Positions 1-10,886 of a DNA stretch of 54,852 nt are shown here, piece by piece (the first letter of the stretch is position 1; each line of letters begins with the position of its first letter). The translations under genes were made by a program, and so were the position numbers. This DNA is from Phoronis australis (taxonomy: Eukaryota > Phoronida > Phoronidae). Below the pieces are notes generated by a model. The model did not search any database and was not told the DNA's origin. It saw only the letters and a program-made list of their open reading frames with translations. The stretch lies in assembly GCA_002633005.1 (NCBI GenBank), contig NMRA01001101.1:1-54852 (forward strand), written 5' to 3'.

Positions 1-1
1 C

Positions 2-2351
2 ATGTTGGCTATTGAGTGTTATATTTCTCAGGGACGCCTTCAAGCCGTCTTCATTTTTAGCAAAGACCTTCACAAGCCTAAAACCATTCAGTTATTGGCA
101 CAATCGTGGAAGAAAGTCACAGAAAATATTTTGGAGTCACTTCAGCTTAGCTGCACAATTTCTGATATGCCTTCGAAAACTGATGATAACAAAGTGAAGA
201 CAGTGGAAGATGCATTGAAAGTAGCGCATATCAGTTTGGACGAGGTGGAAGATATTTACGCGTGTACACCTCTGCAAGAAGGGTTAATATTTTCTTTACT
301 TCAAGACAAGTCGTCCTATTTAGTGCAGTTATGTTTAAACATAACAGGAAGGCTTGATGTTGAAAGATTCAAATATGCCTGGAGTATCGTTATTAAACGT
401 CACACAGCTTTGCGAACGAGCTTTATTATTGATTGCGGAAGCCATTCTTTGATTCAAATAGTAAGACGCCAGTCTGATCCTCAGTGGGAAGTGGGATCCT
501 GGATTGAATCTGAAGAAACGGAGAGGGGTTTTGTAAACTTAGACAGGGCGAAGGGATTCAGTGCAAACGGAATTCTAATTAGATTTGCTCTAATGAAAAC
601 AAGCGAGTGCAGCCACAAGTTTATTTGGACCTTCCATCATTCGGTTGTTGACGGATGGTCTTCTCCGCTCGTCCTCAGAGACGTTTTGAAAGTTTATCAT
701 GCTCACGATCTTCCACCCGCCCCTTCGTTTCGTCTGTTTGTGGAAAATTGCAAATCTCGCGACATGTCCGCTGCACAAACTTTCTGGTCACAATATTTGT
801 CAAACCTGAAACCAAAGCGTATCTTGACTTTGTCGACAAATCAGGGATCCTCTGAATGTGACACCAAGCAGGTGTTGCGTACATTTTCTACAAAGCTGGA
901 AGATCTGAAGAAATTTGCAAGGGAAAACAGTTTAACGACGACCTCTGTTATGTATGGCGCGTGGGCATTAGTTTTGGATCGGTATTGCAGTAGCCCCAGG
1001 AAAGACGTAGTCGTGGCCGTTGTCGTCGCATCGCGAAGTGCTGACATTGAAGGAGTCGAAGACGTAGTTGGTCTACTGCTCAACACCTTGCCACTTCGCA
1101 TAACTTTGCCTTCTGACGAAAGAGTAACTTTCATAGAATGGCTGAAGACCATCCACGAAAATCAAGCTGCAATTATGGCTTATGATTATAGCAATTTAGC
1201 TGACATACGGAAATGGAGCGGTCTTCCAAGAGATCAGAATCTGCTTGATACTCTGGTTACATACGAAAATTACCCAGCGTTTGAAAACTTTAAAGACCAA
1301 GAAATCGAATTTTCTGCAATCCATGGATATGAAGATATCGATTTGCCTTTGGGAGTTCTTTTTGGTAACGACTGCGAATATCTCATGGCTAAGTTCATGT
1401 ACGACGTAAATAGGGTCAGCAATGAATTAGCCCACCAGATGTTGGCTCACTTGAACAATCTTTTAGATGAGATACTCCTTTGTGATAGCTCAAAACCAGT
1501 GATTCATGCCGAGATTGACACTAAACATGCCAGTTTCGAAAGTCCAGTAACTGACGACGTGACGTACTCGCTCTGCATTAAAGATCAACATGGTCGATCT
1601 TGTCCAAACGGTGTTATCGGGAACTTGTATATACAATTCAACAAGGATGATGACGTGGTTTACACTGGTGTTCTTGCAGCATCACAGATTAACGGTGACA
1701 TAACAGTCGTTTTGGACAACGAAGTCAACTCAATACCAGAGGAACTCGATGGGATTGAAGGGTTGCGAGGCTGTTTTATTTCTGAAACTAATGAAGGTGT
1801 ATTTGCCTTCATTACCTCCGAGTATCCCATGCCCTCTGCGACATTGCAGAATCTCAAATCGATACTTGGAAGGGCACATGCACCATTGTGTGTTCTACCA
1901 GTTCACTTCACCGTTGTCAGTAAAAACGTTCTTAAAGAAGTAACCGAAGTACCGTCGGAAGTCCGGCAAACGGAATCCAAACAATCGTGGCAAGGTAACA
2001 GTGACGTCATGGAAATGTTGACCGACAAGGAATTGATGCTTCGCGACATGTGGGCAAAACTCCTGAAAATGAACTCAGGCGACATAAAACTTGACCATTC
2101 TTACTTTGATCTCGGTGGCACCTCAATATCAGCAATTAGCTTGGTATCTATGGCTGAAAAGCGGGGGTTACAGTTTAGCCTGTCGGATGTAGTGCAGCTC
2201 GAAACACTTGCAGAAATAGCCGCAGTTGCCGAATTAAAGGCGGACGAGGGCGACATCTTGGTTTGTTTAAACAGCGGCGATCCCGGCAAAAAACCTATCA
2301 TCTACATTCACGCCAGTGACGGTGGGGTATCGTCGTTTTCTTACGTTGTTG
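2..2351 (+). CDS. NRPS, penultimate exon: E-domain end, condensation domain, adenylation remnant, carrier domain, start of thioesterase (5' partial)
   Basis: Part of a multimodular nonribosomal peptide synthetase. The frame is open from base 2 through 783 codons to a GTAAGT donor at 2352. Residues about 10-45 resemble the end of an epimerization domain (YS/FS..LH..TI..LA pattern). Residues 81-490 form a full condensation domain: opening motif TPLQEGLIF (89-97), catalytic HHSVVDG (212-218), a late motif around VEDVVGLLLNTLPLR (352-366) and VTYENYP (419-425). A TPLQEG-type condensation domain after an epimerization end fits the D-donor (DCL) class. Residues about 515-655 look like a reduced C-terminal half of an adenylation domain. 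Residues 672-745 are a carrier domain with DLGGTS; Ser708 is the expected phosphopantetheine site. From about 752 a thioesterase begins (PIIYIHASDGG). The first ATG is probably internal, because a domain is already under way and the gene should continue upstream of the window. Confidence 0.9.
1544..1966 (+). other. Vestigial adenylation domain (C-terminal part only) inside the NRPS
   Basis: Between the condensation and carrier domains lie only about 140 residues, where a normal adenylation domain has about 500. They resemble late adenylation motifs: GRSCPNGVIGNLYI (531-544) recalls the GELYIGG motif, VVYTGVLAASQINGDI (552-567) recalls YRTGDL plus the next strand, and RAHAPLCVLPVHFTVVSKN (624-642) recalls the LP.YMVP stretch. 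The ATP-binding P-loop, the specificity pocket and the final catalytic lysine motif (NGKVDR) are not visible. As written this module cannot activate its own amino acid. Either the core was lost, or it lies in a part collapsed during assembly; the reading frame runs straight through without a break. Confidence 0.7.
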
Positions 2352-3898
2352 GTAAGTATAGTATTTTGCTGTGAGTGCACTTTTGACTTTTAACGGGAAA
2401 GCCAATGTTTTAGTAGTTAGTCTTACATAAGTTTAATCTGTCATTTAATTTCGTAAACACTGAAGTAACGCCAGTTACGATATTATATTAATGCTGAATA
2501 GGCATAGCTTGTTATGTAATGGTCAGGGGTAAACTCGATTGTGCGCTACAATATGTCTTGAGGTAACTGATGAGATTTTTTAGTACAAATAACATCAGAA
2601 TATTCATATGACTTTCCCTCCAGAGCCACTGCCCTACAATTAGCACGTGAATTCATGTATTAATTAATACGATCTAAATACATGAACAACAGTTATTTTG
2701 AGTGATTAGATAGTCGTAATTTAAAACTGTTATGTTCTCGAACGTGTTACAGCCATCGAACACAGGGAAGCTACATGATCTATGACGTCGTTCCAAAATG
2801 TACTTCATATATAACGAACACATTGTCATGATAAAATGCTAAACCATCGTGCACAAAATTAATCAAGCCCTACTTAAAATTTCGAATTCGTGTTTTGATT
2901 GGTGACCGCCAAAATTTTTCGAAGTTCTTTTGGACAATAATTCGTGCCTCCTTTGAACAGTGGCACGTGTTTGTGCCTATGCATTTTAGATATCTTATCG
3001 ATGCATGTGTACCTCTTTTATGCAACTACGTGTCTTCCAGGCCAACTGAAGAAGTACCCAGTGTACGCTTTCCGTTTTCTGCTTGGAAGTACTCCANCCT
3101 ATCATCTACATTCACGCCAGTGACGGTGGGGTATCGTCGTTTTCTTACGTTGTTGGTAAGTATAGTATTTTGCAGGGAGTGCACTTTTGACTTTTAACGG
3201 GAAAACTAATGATTTAGTTAGTCTTACATAAGAGTAATCTGTCATTTAATTTCGTAAACACTGAAGTAACGCGAAGTTTCGATATTTTATTAATGTTGAA
3301 TAGACCTAGCATGTTATGTAATGGTCAGGGGTAAACTCGATTGTGCGCTACAATATGTCTTGAGGTAACTGATGAGATTTTTTAGTACAAATAATATCAG
3401 AATATTCATATGACTTTACCTTCAGAGCCACTGCCCTACAATTAGCACGAGAATTCATGTATCAATTAATACGATCTAAACACATGAATAACAGTTATTT
3501 CGAGTGATTAGATAGCCGTAATTTAAAACTGCTATGTTCTCGAACCTCTTACAGCCATCGAACACAGGGAAGCTACATGATCTATGACGTTGTTCCAAAA
3601 TGTACTTCATATATAACGAACACATTGTCACGATAAAATGCTAAACCATCGTGCACAAAATTAATCAAGCCCTACTTAAAATTTCGAATTCATGTTTTGA
3701 TTGGTGACCGTCAAAATTTTTCGAAAATCTTTTGGACAATAATTCGTGCCCCCTTTGAACACTGACACGTGTTTGTGCCTATGCATTTTAGATATCTTAT
3801 CGATGTATTTGTACCTCTTTAATGCAACTACGTGTCTTCCAGGCCAACTGAAGAAGTACCCAGTGTACGCTTTCCGTTTTCTGCTTGGAAGTACTCCA
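2294..3898. repeat. Assembly duplication around single N at 3097
   Basis: Bases 2294-3096 and 3098-3898 are nearly the same sequence, about 800 bases each, with scattered substitutions and small indels, and are joined by exactly one N. Both hold an exon edge, one intron and the next exon edge. A real duplication would break the gene, whereas collapsing the two copies restores a clean splice. They are best read as two alleles at overlapping contig ends that were not merged. Confidence 0.85.
2352..3842 (+). other. Intron of the NRPS gene, artificially doubled
   Basis: The donor GTAAGT at 2352 and the acceptor TTCCAG ending at 3842 join in phase 1 (G + GC), giving VVG followed by QLKKYPVYAF, which continues the thioesterase fold. 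The same donor and acceptor also occur at 3156 and 3040, because the exon edge, the whole intron and the next exon edge are present twice (2294-3096 and 3098-3898). The true intron is therefore probably about 687-689 bases (2352-3040 or 3156-3842). No other gene is seen in it. Confidence 0.8.
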
Positions 3899-4656
3899 TT
3901 CGAGTCAATTCCTCAACTTGCCTCGCTGTATGTAGAGCGAATGAAGCAGTTGGACTTCTTTTACACTGAAACCCCGTATGTTCTAGTTGGATATTCGTCA
4001 GGCGGGGCTATAGCTTTTGAAATTGCGCTGCAGCTTCAAAAGATTGCCCGCAGACCGGAGACGCTAGTTATTCTTGACGGAAGCCCGGATTTAATCGCAA
4101 AAGCATACACGAGAATCTTGAAGAGCTCCGAAAAGCAGATGGAGGCTCACGAGAAATGGCTNTTGGATATTCGTCAGGCGGGGCTATAGCTTTTGAAATT
4201 GCGCTGCAGCTTCAAAAGATTGCCCGGAGACCGGAGACACTAGTTATTCTTGACGGAAGTCCGGATTTAATCGCAAAAGCATACACGAGAATCTTGAAGA
4301 GCTCCGAAAAGCAGATGGAGGCTCACGAGAAATGGCTTCAAAACACTTGGAGTGAAAAAGGCTTGAACGAAGACGATTTGAAGGTTGGACTGTCACTGTT
4401 TCGAGAAACTCTGAATATTTACGCCTCCTACGTTCCTTCCACCATTTACGACGGAGACGTCAAACTGGTACGTGCAACTGATATACTAACAGAAGGACCG
4501 CTATCTGAAACTCTTGCTAAGCTTCAAAAACAAGAGCGCGACTATGGCACCCAACGTTTGTGCTCTAAACCAGTGCGAGTTGTTGACGTTGATGGCGACC
4601 ATTACACCATGATGAGAGACGAAAAACAGATTATAGCGAAGACTGTTGTCGAATAG
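3843..4656 (+). CDS. NRPS, last exon: type I thioesterase domain
   Basis: The final exon encodes most of the chain-releasing thioesterase, an alpha/beta hydrolase. The nucleophile motif GYSSGG lies at 3989-4006, with the likely catalytic serine at 3995-3997. A candidate acid is in ILDGSPD, and the histidine is in DGDHYTMM (CAT at 4600-4602). The stop is TAG at 4654-4656. The arrangement (HASDGG in the previous exon, then GYSSGG and GDH) resembles thioesterases of animal fatty acid synthases as well as NRPS enzymes. The exon is broken only by an assembly duplication: bases 3987-4161 reappear at 4163-4337 after an N at 4162. Reading 3843-4161 and then 4338-4656 keeps the frame to the stop. No canonical AATAAA was seen shortly after the stop. 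Confidence 0.88.
3987..4337. repeat. Assembly duplication around single N at 4162
   Basis: Bases 3987-4161 are repeated at 4163-4337 (175 bases each, differing at only a few positions) on either side of a single N. The repeated piece is thioesterase coding sequence, including most of the active-site serine motif. As for the duplication at 3097, unmerged contig ends are the simplest explanation. Confidence 0.88.
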
Positions 4657-7369
4657 TCCGTGTAAAAAGCTATATTTCTGTTTCACTGGACATACTATTG
4701 CTACCAGCTACATAAATATTTACAACGGACACTAATAGAACTGATCATATATAATTTAATCTGGGAAATGGACTGTCGAACAATGTCGCGTAAGAATGTT
4801 TCGCACAGGCACGATTATGCGTTTTTGCCGAGGACAATGCGTGAGGTCCACCTGTGCCTACAACCGAAACTTTGGTGCGTGCGCCTGTAGGCAAAACACC
4901 TCAGTAAACAACTTTCTTTGAAAAAATACACTATTTCAGGCCTAGGGAAACTAGTGAGTACAAACATTGTCTAGCTTATATGCATACTGTTTCTGAAGTC
5001 CGCGAACTTCGTGCTGACAATGACGAATTAGTATCTGCATAAGCTTAGAGCAACCTAACATAACGCATCTCTTATATATGTACTAAATAGGGTCTATAGA
5101 AACAGCCCGTACATAAAGCCTAGAAAACAACCGGGCAATACTATTGATCTGTTATAGAATGTGTATTTACGTTTACATTGTTTATCATTTCGAGTTAGGT
5201 GTAGTGTGTTGATCACGTTTGGTTTAGGTGATTTATGTGTTCACATTCGCAGTGATGACGTCGTTTGCAAAGGAGGCTTAGTTTGGGCAATGACAAAGCT
5301 AAACGACTGAAATATATGCGATGAAAAATTTCTGTTGCTTTTTATCATGACGTTGGTTGTGTTGAATCCCGGGTGATGAGTACAGTAAGAGTCTTTGTAT
5401 CCGTAGATCAGCGCGTTTTGAACCAATCTGTACACATAGGCATGAACTAGTTTGAGACTGTTTAACACACTAAAGATGTCATTTAAATGCGTTAACCAAC
5501 AATCTGCCATTACATATGCATTTACTGGATTAACCAAAAGTAGAGATAAATGGATACTGAGAATAACGTAAAAATAAAGATGTCAGGTAAGGGAGGGTTG
5601 AGGACATAGTAACAACAGGAGTCGCAAAGCACCATCCAATGCGAAAACAAAAGTAAGACAAAGAAACCACTTGACCTAGTATAACATAGGCCAATAGATA
5701 AACACACAGATTGGTGCACTGACGCTACGTTAATATAAAAATGAGAAGGAAGTAGAGACATCATAACGAATATACTGTAACACTCAAATCATATTGATGT
5801 GCGCTAACTGGGAAGCGCTTCCGAAGCTCGTTTACAGTGGGCAGCAACTGTGTAGTTGAGATGTAAAGACAAACGTCATGAAAAATGACAAGTAACAGAG
5901 CTCATGTACAGATACACTATATACGCTAAAGTGTAAATGTGAGAGACAATCTGCCACAGCAAAAACAGAGAAAAATCTGTTTCGGGCAATGATGGAAAAG
6001 GGGTGTTTCATTTCAGAACAATACTTGCGGCGCGTCTCAAAATAATATTTACACTTCTTGCGAGCCCGCAGTATGCACGTAAAATCTTACGACTCGTCGC
6101 ACAACATATACCCGCACAGCCGGCTTGTTTATGCGTTAAATCATAGACTGGATAGGCATAGTACCGGGACCACCAAATCTGTATGTCCTAAATGGACAAA
6201 ATCTGTGATCGTACACACAAAGCGCGACCAACAGTATCCAGGCCGAGAAGAGACAGTTCACTAACGGCGCCTTGTTTGAGTCACGGTTTTTCTTCCGACA
6301 AATATGTCGTCTGCTCATTAACTGGAAAGTGGTGCCTCTTTTGACAATTCCTCTCAAATGAAAATATCGGAGTTGCGAATCTGTTGTCTATGAACTATGG
6401 TTATAAGAGACATAATCGACGACATATGAAGCATTAATAAAATGGATAGAATTACACACATTTATATCCAAAAATGCTTCAAAAGTTGTTCAAAGCTTTT
6501 TCTCAAAAATTATTCTATTCTGTTACGTGAACTGCTTTCTTTTGCTTTTATTTTTTCAAAAATCCTCGATTCCAGCTACCCTGGACTTCTCCTGCTCTTT
6601 CGTGAACCACACGACTTACGGGTACAATGCCTTACTAGTCGCATGCACTCTTTGCCCTTGGTGTAATTTTAGAGTTCAAGCATGGCGTCCAAAAACATAG
6701 CACTTTTGTACTAGTTGCCCCCAACACATTGCATTGGTTAGTAATTGTAACTTTCAGATTGTCGGGTTTTGAAGGAGGATTTGGCCACTCGGGAATTAAT
6801 AGGCGGATTTTGTAAAGTTATATGGACTAGTAAAGACCATTAGAAGATTTAGGACTCGGTGAGGGATTCAGTCGGTTAACTGGTATAAGACTGAAACCAT
6901 TACAAACTTTTCCAAAACAATTTCAGGCTTAAGGTTAAAACTCTAGGACCAAATTCAAAATGTTTTAAGAGTAAAACAATTATACCTCGAAGCAAAGTAT
7001 CCCGTAGCCGGACAAAAAGTCTAAATAGAAATGTCTTGTTTGGTTCATGACAGGCATCCAAACGGTGCCATGCAGATTCATTTACGTGTGTCTTTTATTC
7101 ATGTCCCTTGGTTATTTGCTTTACCAATGTTCAGTTGAGGGTCGAACTTAGTTCAGAGGATGCGATCGGAACGGAAGATTGCTAATAACGACAAGTGTCG
7201 TGTATTCAACCAATGTTGTATTTTCGGAACGAAAACGCATTAATTGTCGGATCGAAGGGTTTTACGCCTGCAAGTGCTTATAGGTAAAGTGAAATGGTAC
7301 ATCGCGTACTAAAATCTCGGGCGGTCGATCTTTCACACTTTTTGGCTTCTCATTGAATTCCCATAGAAC
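4657..7369. other. Intergenic stretch, nothing recognised
   Basis: AT-rich sequence downstream of the NRPS stop. All open frames are short and show no known motif on either strand. The part from about 6700 may hold further decayed sequence from the minus-strand L1 remnant that follows, but no motif could be placed there. Confidence 0.5.
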
Positions 7370-7790
7370 TGAATTGGGTTAGGACCAAGTTCATCCGAAG
7401 AAATAGGCCCCTGCACATAAAATTAACTTTGTAGAACCGGTCCAAAACATCGAGAGATTTTGAGAAGAATCACTAGATCCATCCAGAGTTAAAACTGTGT
7501 CGTTGGCATATTTCTTAATCTTTGGTCCTCATGGAGATAACGTCACTTTCCTGATTTGCATAAACACTAAAGCCATTATTCTAGCACATAATGTGAAAAG
7601 ACGTGGAGAGATTGGGTCTCCATGTCGACATCCGCAACCGACTTCAAAATATTAGGGAGGTGAAATTATTCTGGATCATCGAAAGTCGCGATCCCTCATT
7701 CAGTTTAAAAGACGAATCCACTTCACAATGTTCTCTCTTAAGTTAAACATACATTTCGATGAAATTGAATCGAACAGTTCCTCTAATTCT
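7370..7790 (-). pseudogene. L1-type LINE reverse transcriptase remnant
   Basis: Read on the minus strand, this stretch gives pieces of a reverse transcriptase in shifting frames: FEVGCGCRHGDPISPRLF, then TLCARIMALV, then KYANDTVLTLDGSS. These match in order the RGCRQGDPISPYLF, LCAEIMA and YADDT blocks typical of L1-clade ORF2. The second catalytic aspartate of YADDT is changed to asparagine, and stops interrupt the frame. An N-terminal flank reading ENIVKWIRLLN fits the block before it. This is a dead fragment. It could be the same family as the L1 end at 40804-42300, but the two cover different regions and cannot be compared directly. Confidence 0.65.
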
Positions 7791-8180
7791 ATTAGGACAA
7801 GAAGGCATACTGCATCAGATCGTACACGTTTCAGGTGTTATCGCCGATGTATCTACGTCACATTTGTTGAAAATACAAAGCAAAGTACAATAGACAAAGC
7901 AAATATACACACAAACCACGCGTGCGCATAACAAAATTGAAACCTGTGCGTACTCAAGTAACAAAAGAGCCAAAGAGGACCATCTATTGTTAAAATTTTC
8001 AGATACACAGTAAATATTTCCATTTGAATATACTTGAACGCCCCCTTCTTGAAAATTGCGATTGAGGGATAAGCATTCCTGAGTCTTTATTTGGTGGTAG
8101 ATGTGACATTTTCCAAGACCAAGGAACTACTTTAATAAAGCCTGTTTGATTTTCACACTGTATGGTACTAATTACCACAT

Positions 8181-10886
8181 TTAAGAGTGACTCCATATAA
8201 AAACCAACAGGTAGAGTCTATACCCAAAATCACGGATTTTTTTGGAACTCAGCACATGAGTTTGGTTTGTTGAGATGTAGAAAACCTCACTTTTTAAGAA
8301 TTTTCAATCATCGCTTTTCTTTTTATGACCTGTACCTCCATTTTGCAACAAAATTGGGCTTCGAAGTAGGCATGTTTGAATGCATTTTACTAGCATGTGT
8401 GGTAAGGTCAAAACAAATTAATAATACGAATTGAAAGGACAGTGGCTGAATAATTTAATGACATAACTTTCAAAATCCATTCATAAATTTGTACGTTTTG
8501 AATTTGTGAGGCAAAAACGGCTATTTTTCAGTTTTTCACTGAAGCCATTTTCGGCCAAATTTGGCACTGTGTAGCAGCCATAACGTACCTTTCCTGAAAT
8601 TGACTTTATAATAATTTGTTTAGTCATTCCTAACCAATAGAAAATAATTCACGAGAGACAATTTTATTAATGACTCATTCATGACAGACATGAAGTAAAC
8701 AGAAGTAACGGTCTAGACTTCATATATCACACATCTTTGACTGGTATGCTACAAAACTAGGCTAAACGTTGAGCTCATTTACCACTTCATTCAGTAAATC
8801 TGACGATATAACAGCATCTTCAGCAGAAATTGCATCGTCATAAACATTGCTGCAGAAAACCTCCAAAAAATCCACCAATCTGCGATTCACTTAATATCAC
8901 AGGTAAACACTTTACCAGTAGGTTCTCGAGATGTTTTCTCCATTTTGGCACTTCCGAGGGTGAACGTTTTTACCTGACTTATCTCCTTCATCGAATATGT
9001 TCGTCAGAAAGTTCTTAACCTTTGCTGAAAATTTTGTTGACCTTTTACCTTTTTAATGCCTAACCTATTGCTTCAGCATTCGTCTCATCCAAATGGTACT
9101 CTGAGGCTGTCTCAAATGACGCTCCGGTTCTTGCATCTGAAAGCATTTCTGACCACTGTCGTGCGATGTGGTCATACGTGTATCAAAAAATTTCGAGTAA
9201 CCTTGCTGGGTACAAGGGAACTTTTGTTGAGGCTCTTCACCAGATCTGATACAATGCCAACCTTAACTCTTGGTGTTGAAAATCCGCCATGTCTGAGAGA
9301 GATGTTAGTGTATTTTAGAGAAATAGGATTCCCATTTTCTCAAGTATTTGTAAGAACTTACCGTCACCTACATGGAATGATTTCCACACGCGAATTCCTT
9401 GGGTGGAATAGTGGGAATTTGGGAATGGGCTTATACCAGGAACTGAGTATTTTGGAAAAGACTTTGTTGCATTGACTGAACATGCATGCACATAACACCC
9501 CTTCACACGGCCACTGGAATGTAATGCTTCTTTCAAATCCAGAAAGTTTATGATATTGTTACCTTCGGCTACAAAGTACTTTACATGTTGTTTGAGTGGA
9601 GCGATCTTGCGATCACAGAGATCCTTTCCATTCTGACTTTCACTAAAGTCATATCTCGAAACAGAAATGCCGGTAGAATTTGACAAGGCTGCTACGTTCA
9701 GGAGGAGAGGAACAGAGTGGTAACATCCAGCATTACCTGACTCTTCCATGACTGGTCCTGTTCAGTCAGAAATTCACCGACTCGGGGTAGTACGAGTCCT
9801 TACTCTGGCACAGGCCATGCTTTGTGAGGTAGTTTCCTGTATCTCAAATGTTCAGTGGTGTCTTTAACAAAACTCACTAAAGCACAAAGCTTTTGTGATC
9901 GGATTTTTTGCAGAATAAACTCTAAAGGAACATGAAGGCCCATCGACATCGCCCGCCATTTTGTCTTTTTAAAATGCACTTGCTTCTTTCAAAACCAGTC
10001 ATTACAAATATCCATTCTTACTCGTTTAATCTTAAAGGCATTTATTTCCATTTAAAATTTCTACAGAGTTTTTAAATTAACCTGATAATGTAAAAGAAAT
10101 GAAAGAATACAAGAGGGTTACACGTACATTTTTATATATCCTCAAGCTTAACCTGAACTGACTCCTTCAGTGGGCAAAGGTCATCGGGTTCATGTTTGAT
10201 ACTTGCCGCGTAATAAACCCGGAAAACATCTTGTTTTCATTTGAAAGAGTTAAAACTTGGTTTCTATAACTATTTAAAGTACACTTATTGCCTAAAAGTT
10301 TGTTCCAATGGTCTGTAAACTCTGCTCGCCATTTCCAAACTATGAAAATAGACAGTTTTGCAAGACAATTTTCACTAAGGTGCAAAGTTGAGGCAAGATT
10401 TTTTATTGCTCAGTCATCAAGACTAACTCTTTAACTGTATGCTCAAAAAGTCACATAAGGCTACAAGGTGTTTTATGGCAGTCAGAAGGTCACAAAAATG
10501 GTCACTAAAATTAGCCCCAAAAAGTGGTCTGTGGATTATTTCCCCTGTCTAGTACAAAACTGTCAGATTTTAATAAATGGCACAGAATTATGTACAGTAT
10601 ACGTTGGTTATTCCAGCCACCAAAATATAGCTTTTGATCTATTTTGTATGTTACTCATTTTTGTTGCTGAAAAAATGCAATTTTTGAGACGGCTAATATG
10701 CCCAATTGTGCCAATTTGTGTTATCATGCTCCAGCGGCGAAATTAGGGGTCACTGAGTGCACAAAATTTGGCATTTGGGTTTATGTTAGGATACCTACCC
10801 ATGTACAAAAAATGAAGTTGTTTTAAATTTTGACGTATAGACTGATTTTTGAAAATCTACTGGTTTTTATATGGACTGTCTCTTAA
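8181..10886. mobile_element. TTAA-flanked DNA transposon, TIR TTAAGAG...TCCATATAAAAACCA
   Basis: The left end (8181) and the reverse complement of the right end (10886) both start TTAAGAG and, after a short variable stretch, read TCCATATAAAAACCA, followed by a partly conserved AGTCTATAC..CAAAAT. TTAA at both edges fits a 4-bp target duplication as in piggyBac- and Kolobok-type transposons. The 2.7-kb element encloses the minus-strand coding remnant at 9315-9749. Another end of the same family, again bordered by TTAA, lies at about 38725-38753. No intact transposase frame remains, so the superfamily is not settled. Confidence 0.65.
9315..9749 (-). pseudogene. Decayed coding segment of a repeat-borne protein family (DFSE.QNGKDLCDR motif)
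   Basis: The minus strand is open for 144 codons. It contains SRYDFSESQNGKDLCDRKIA, then APLKQHVKYFVAEGNNIINF, a VKGCYVHACSV strand and STQGIRVWKSFHVGDGKF. From memory, this order of motifs recurs in uncharacterised multi-copy proteins of cnidarians, hemichordates and molluscs; I cannot name the family or its activity. Flanking sequence on the same strand is interrupted by stops, so this is a fragment. Its position inside a TTAA-flanked TIR element suggests the family is carried by that transposon. The plus-strand frame at 9056-9475 overlaps it and shows no motif. Confidence 0.5.

Noticed and set aside
2-4. ATG at the window start as the NRPS start codon
   Set aside because: An epimerization-type domain end is already under way by codon 10, so the protein must begin upstream.
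5241-5764. Minus-strand hydrophobic frames as a small membrane protein
   Set aside because: Composition follows the AT-rich sequence; no conserved motif or start context was seen.
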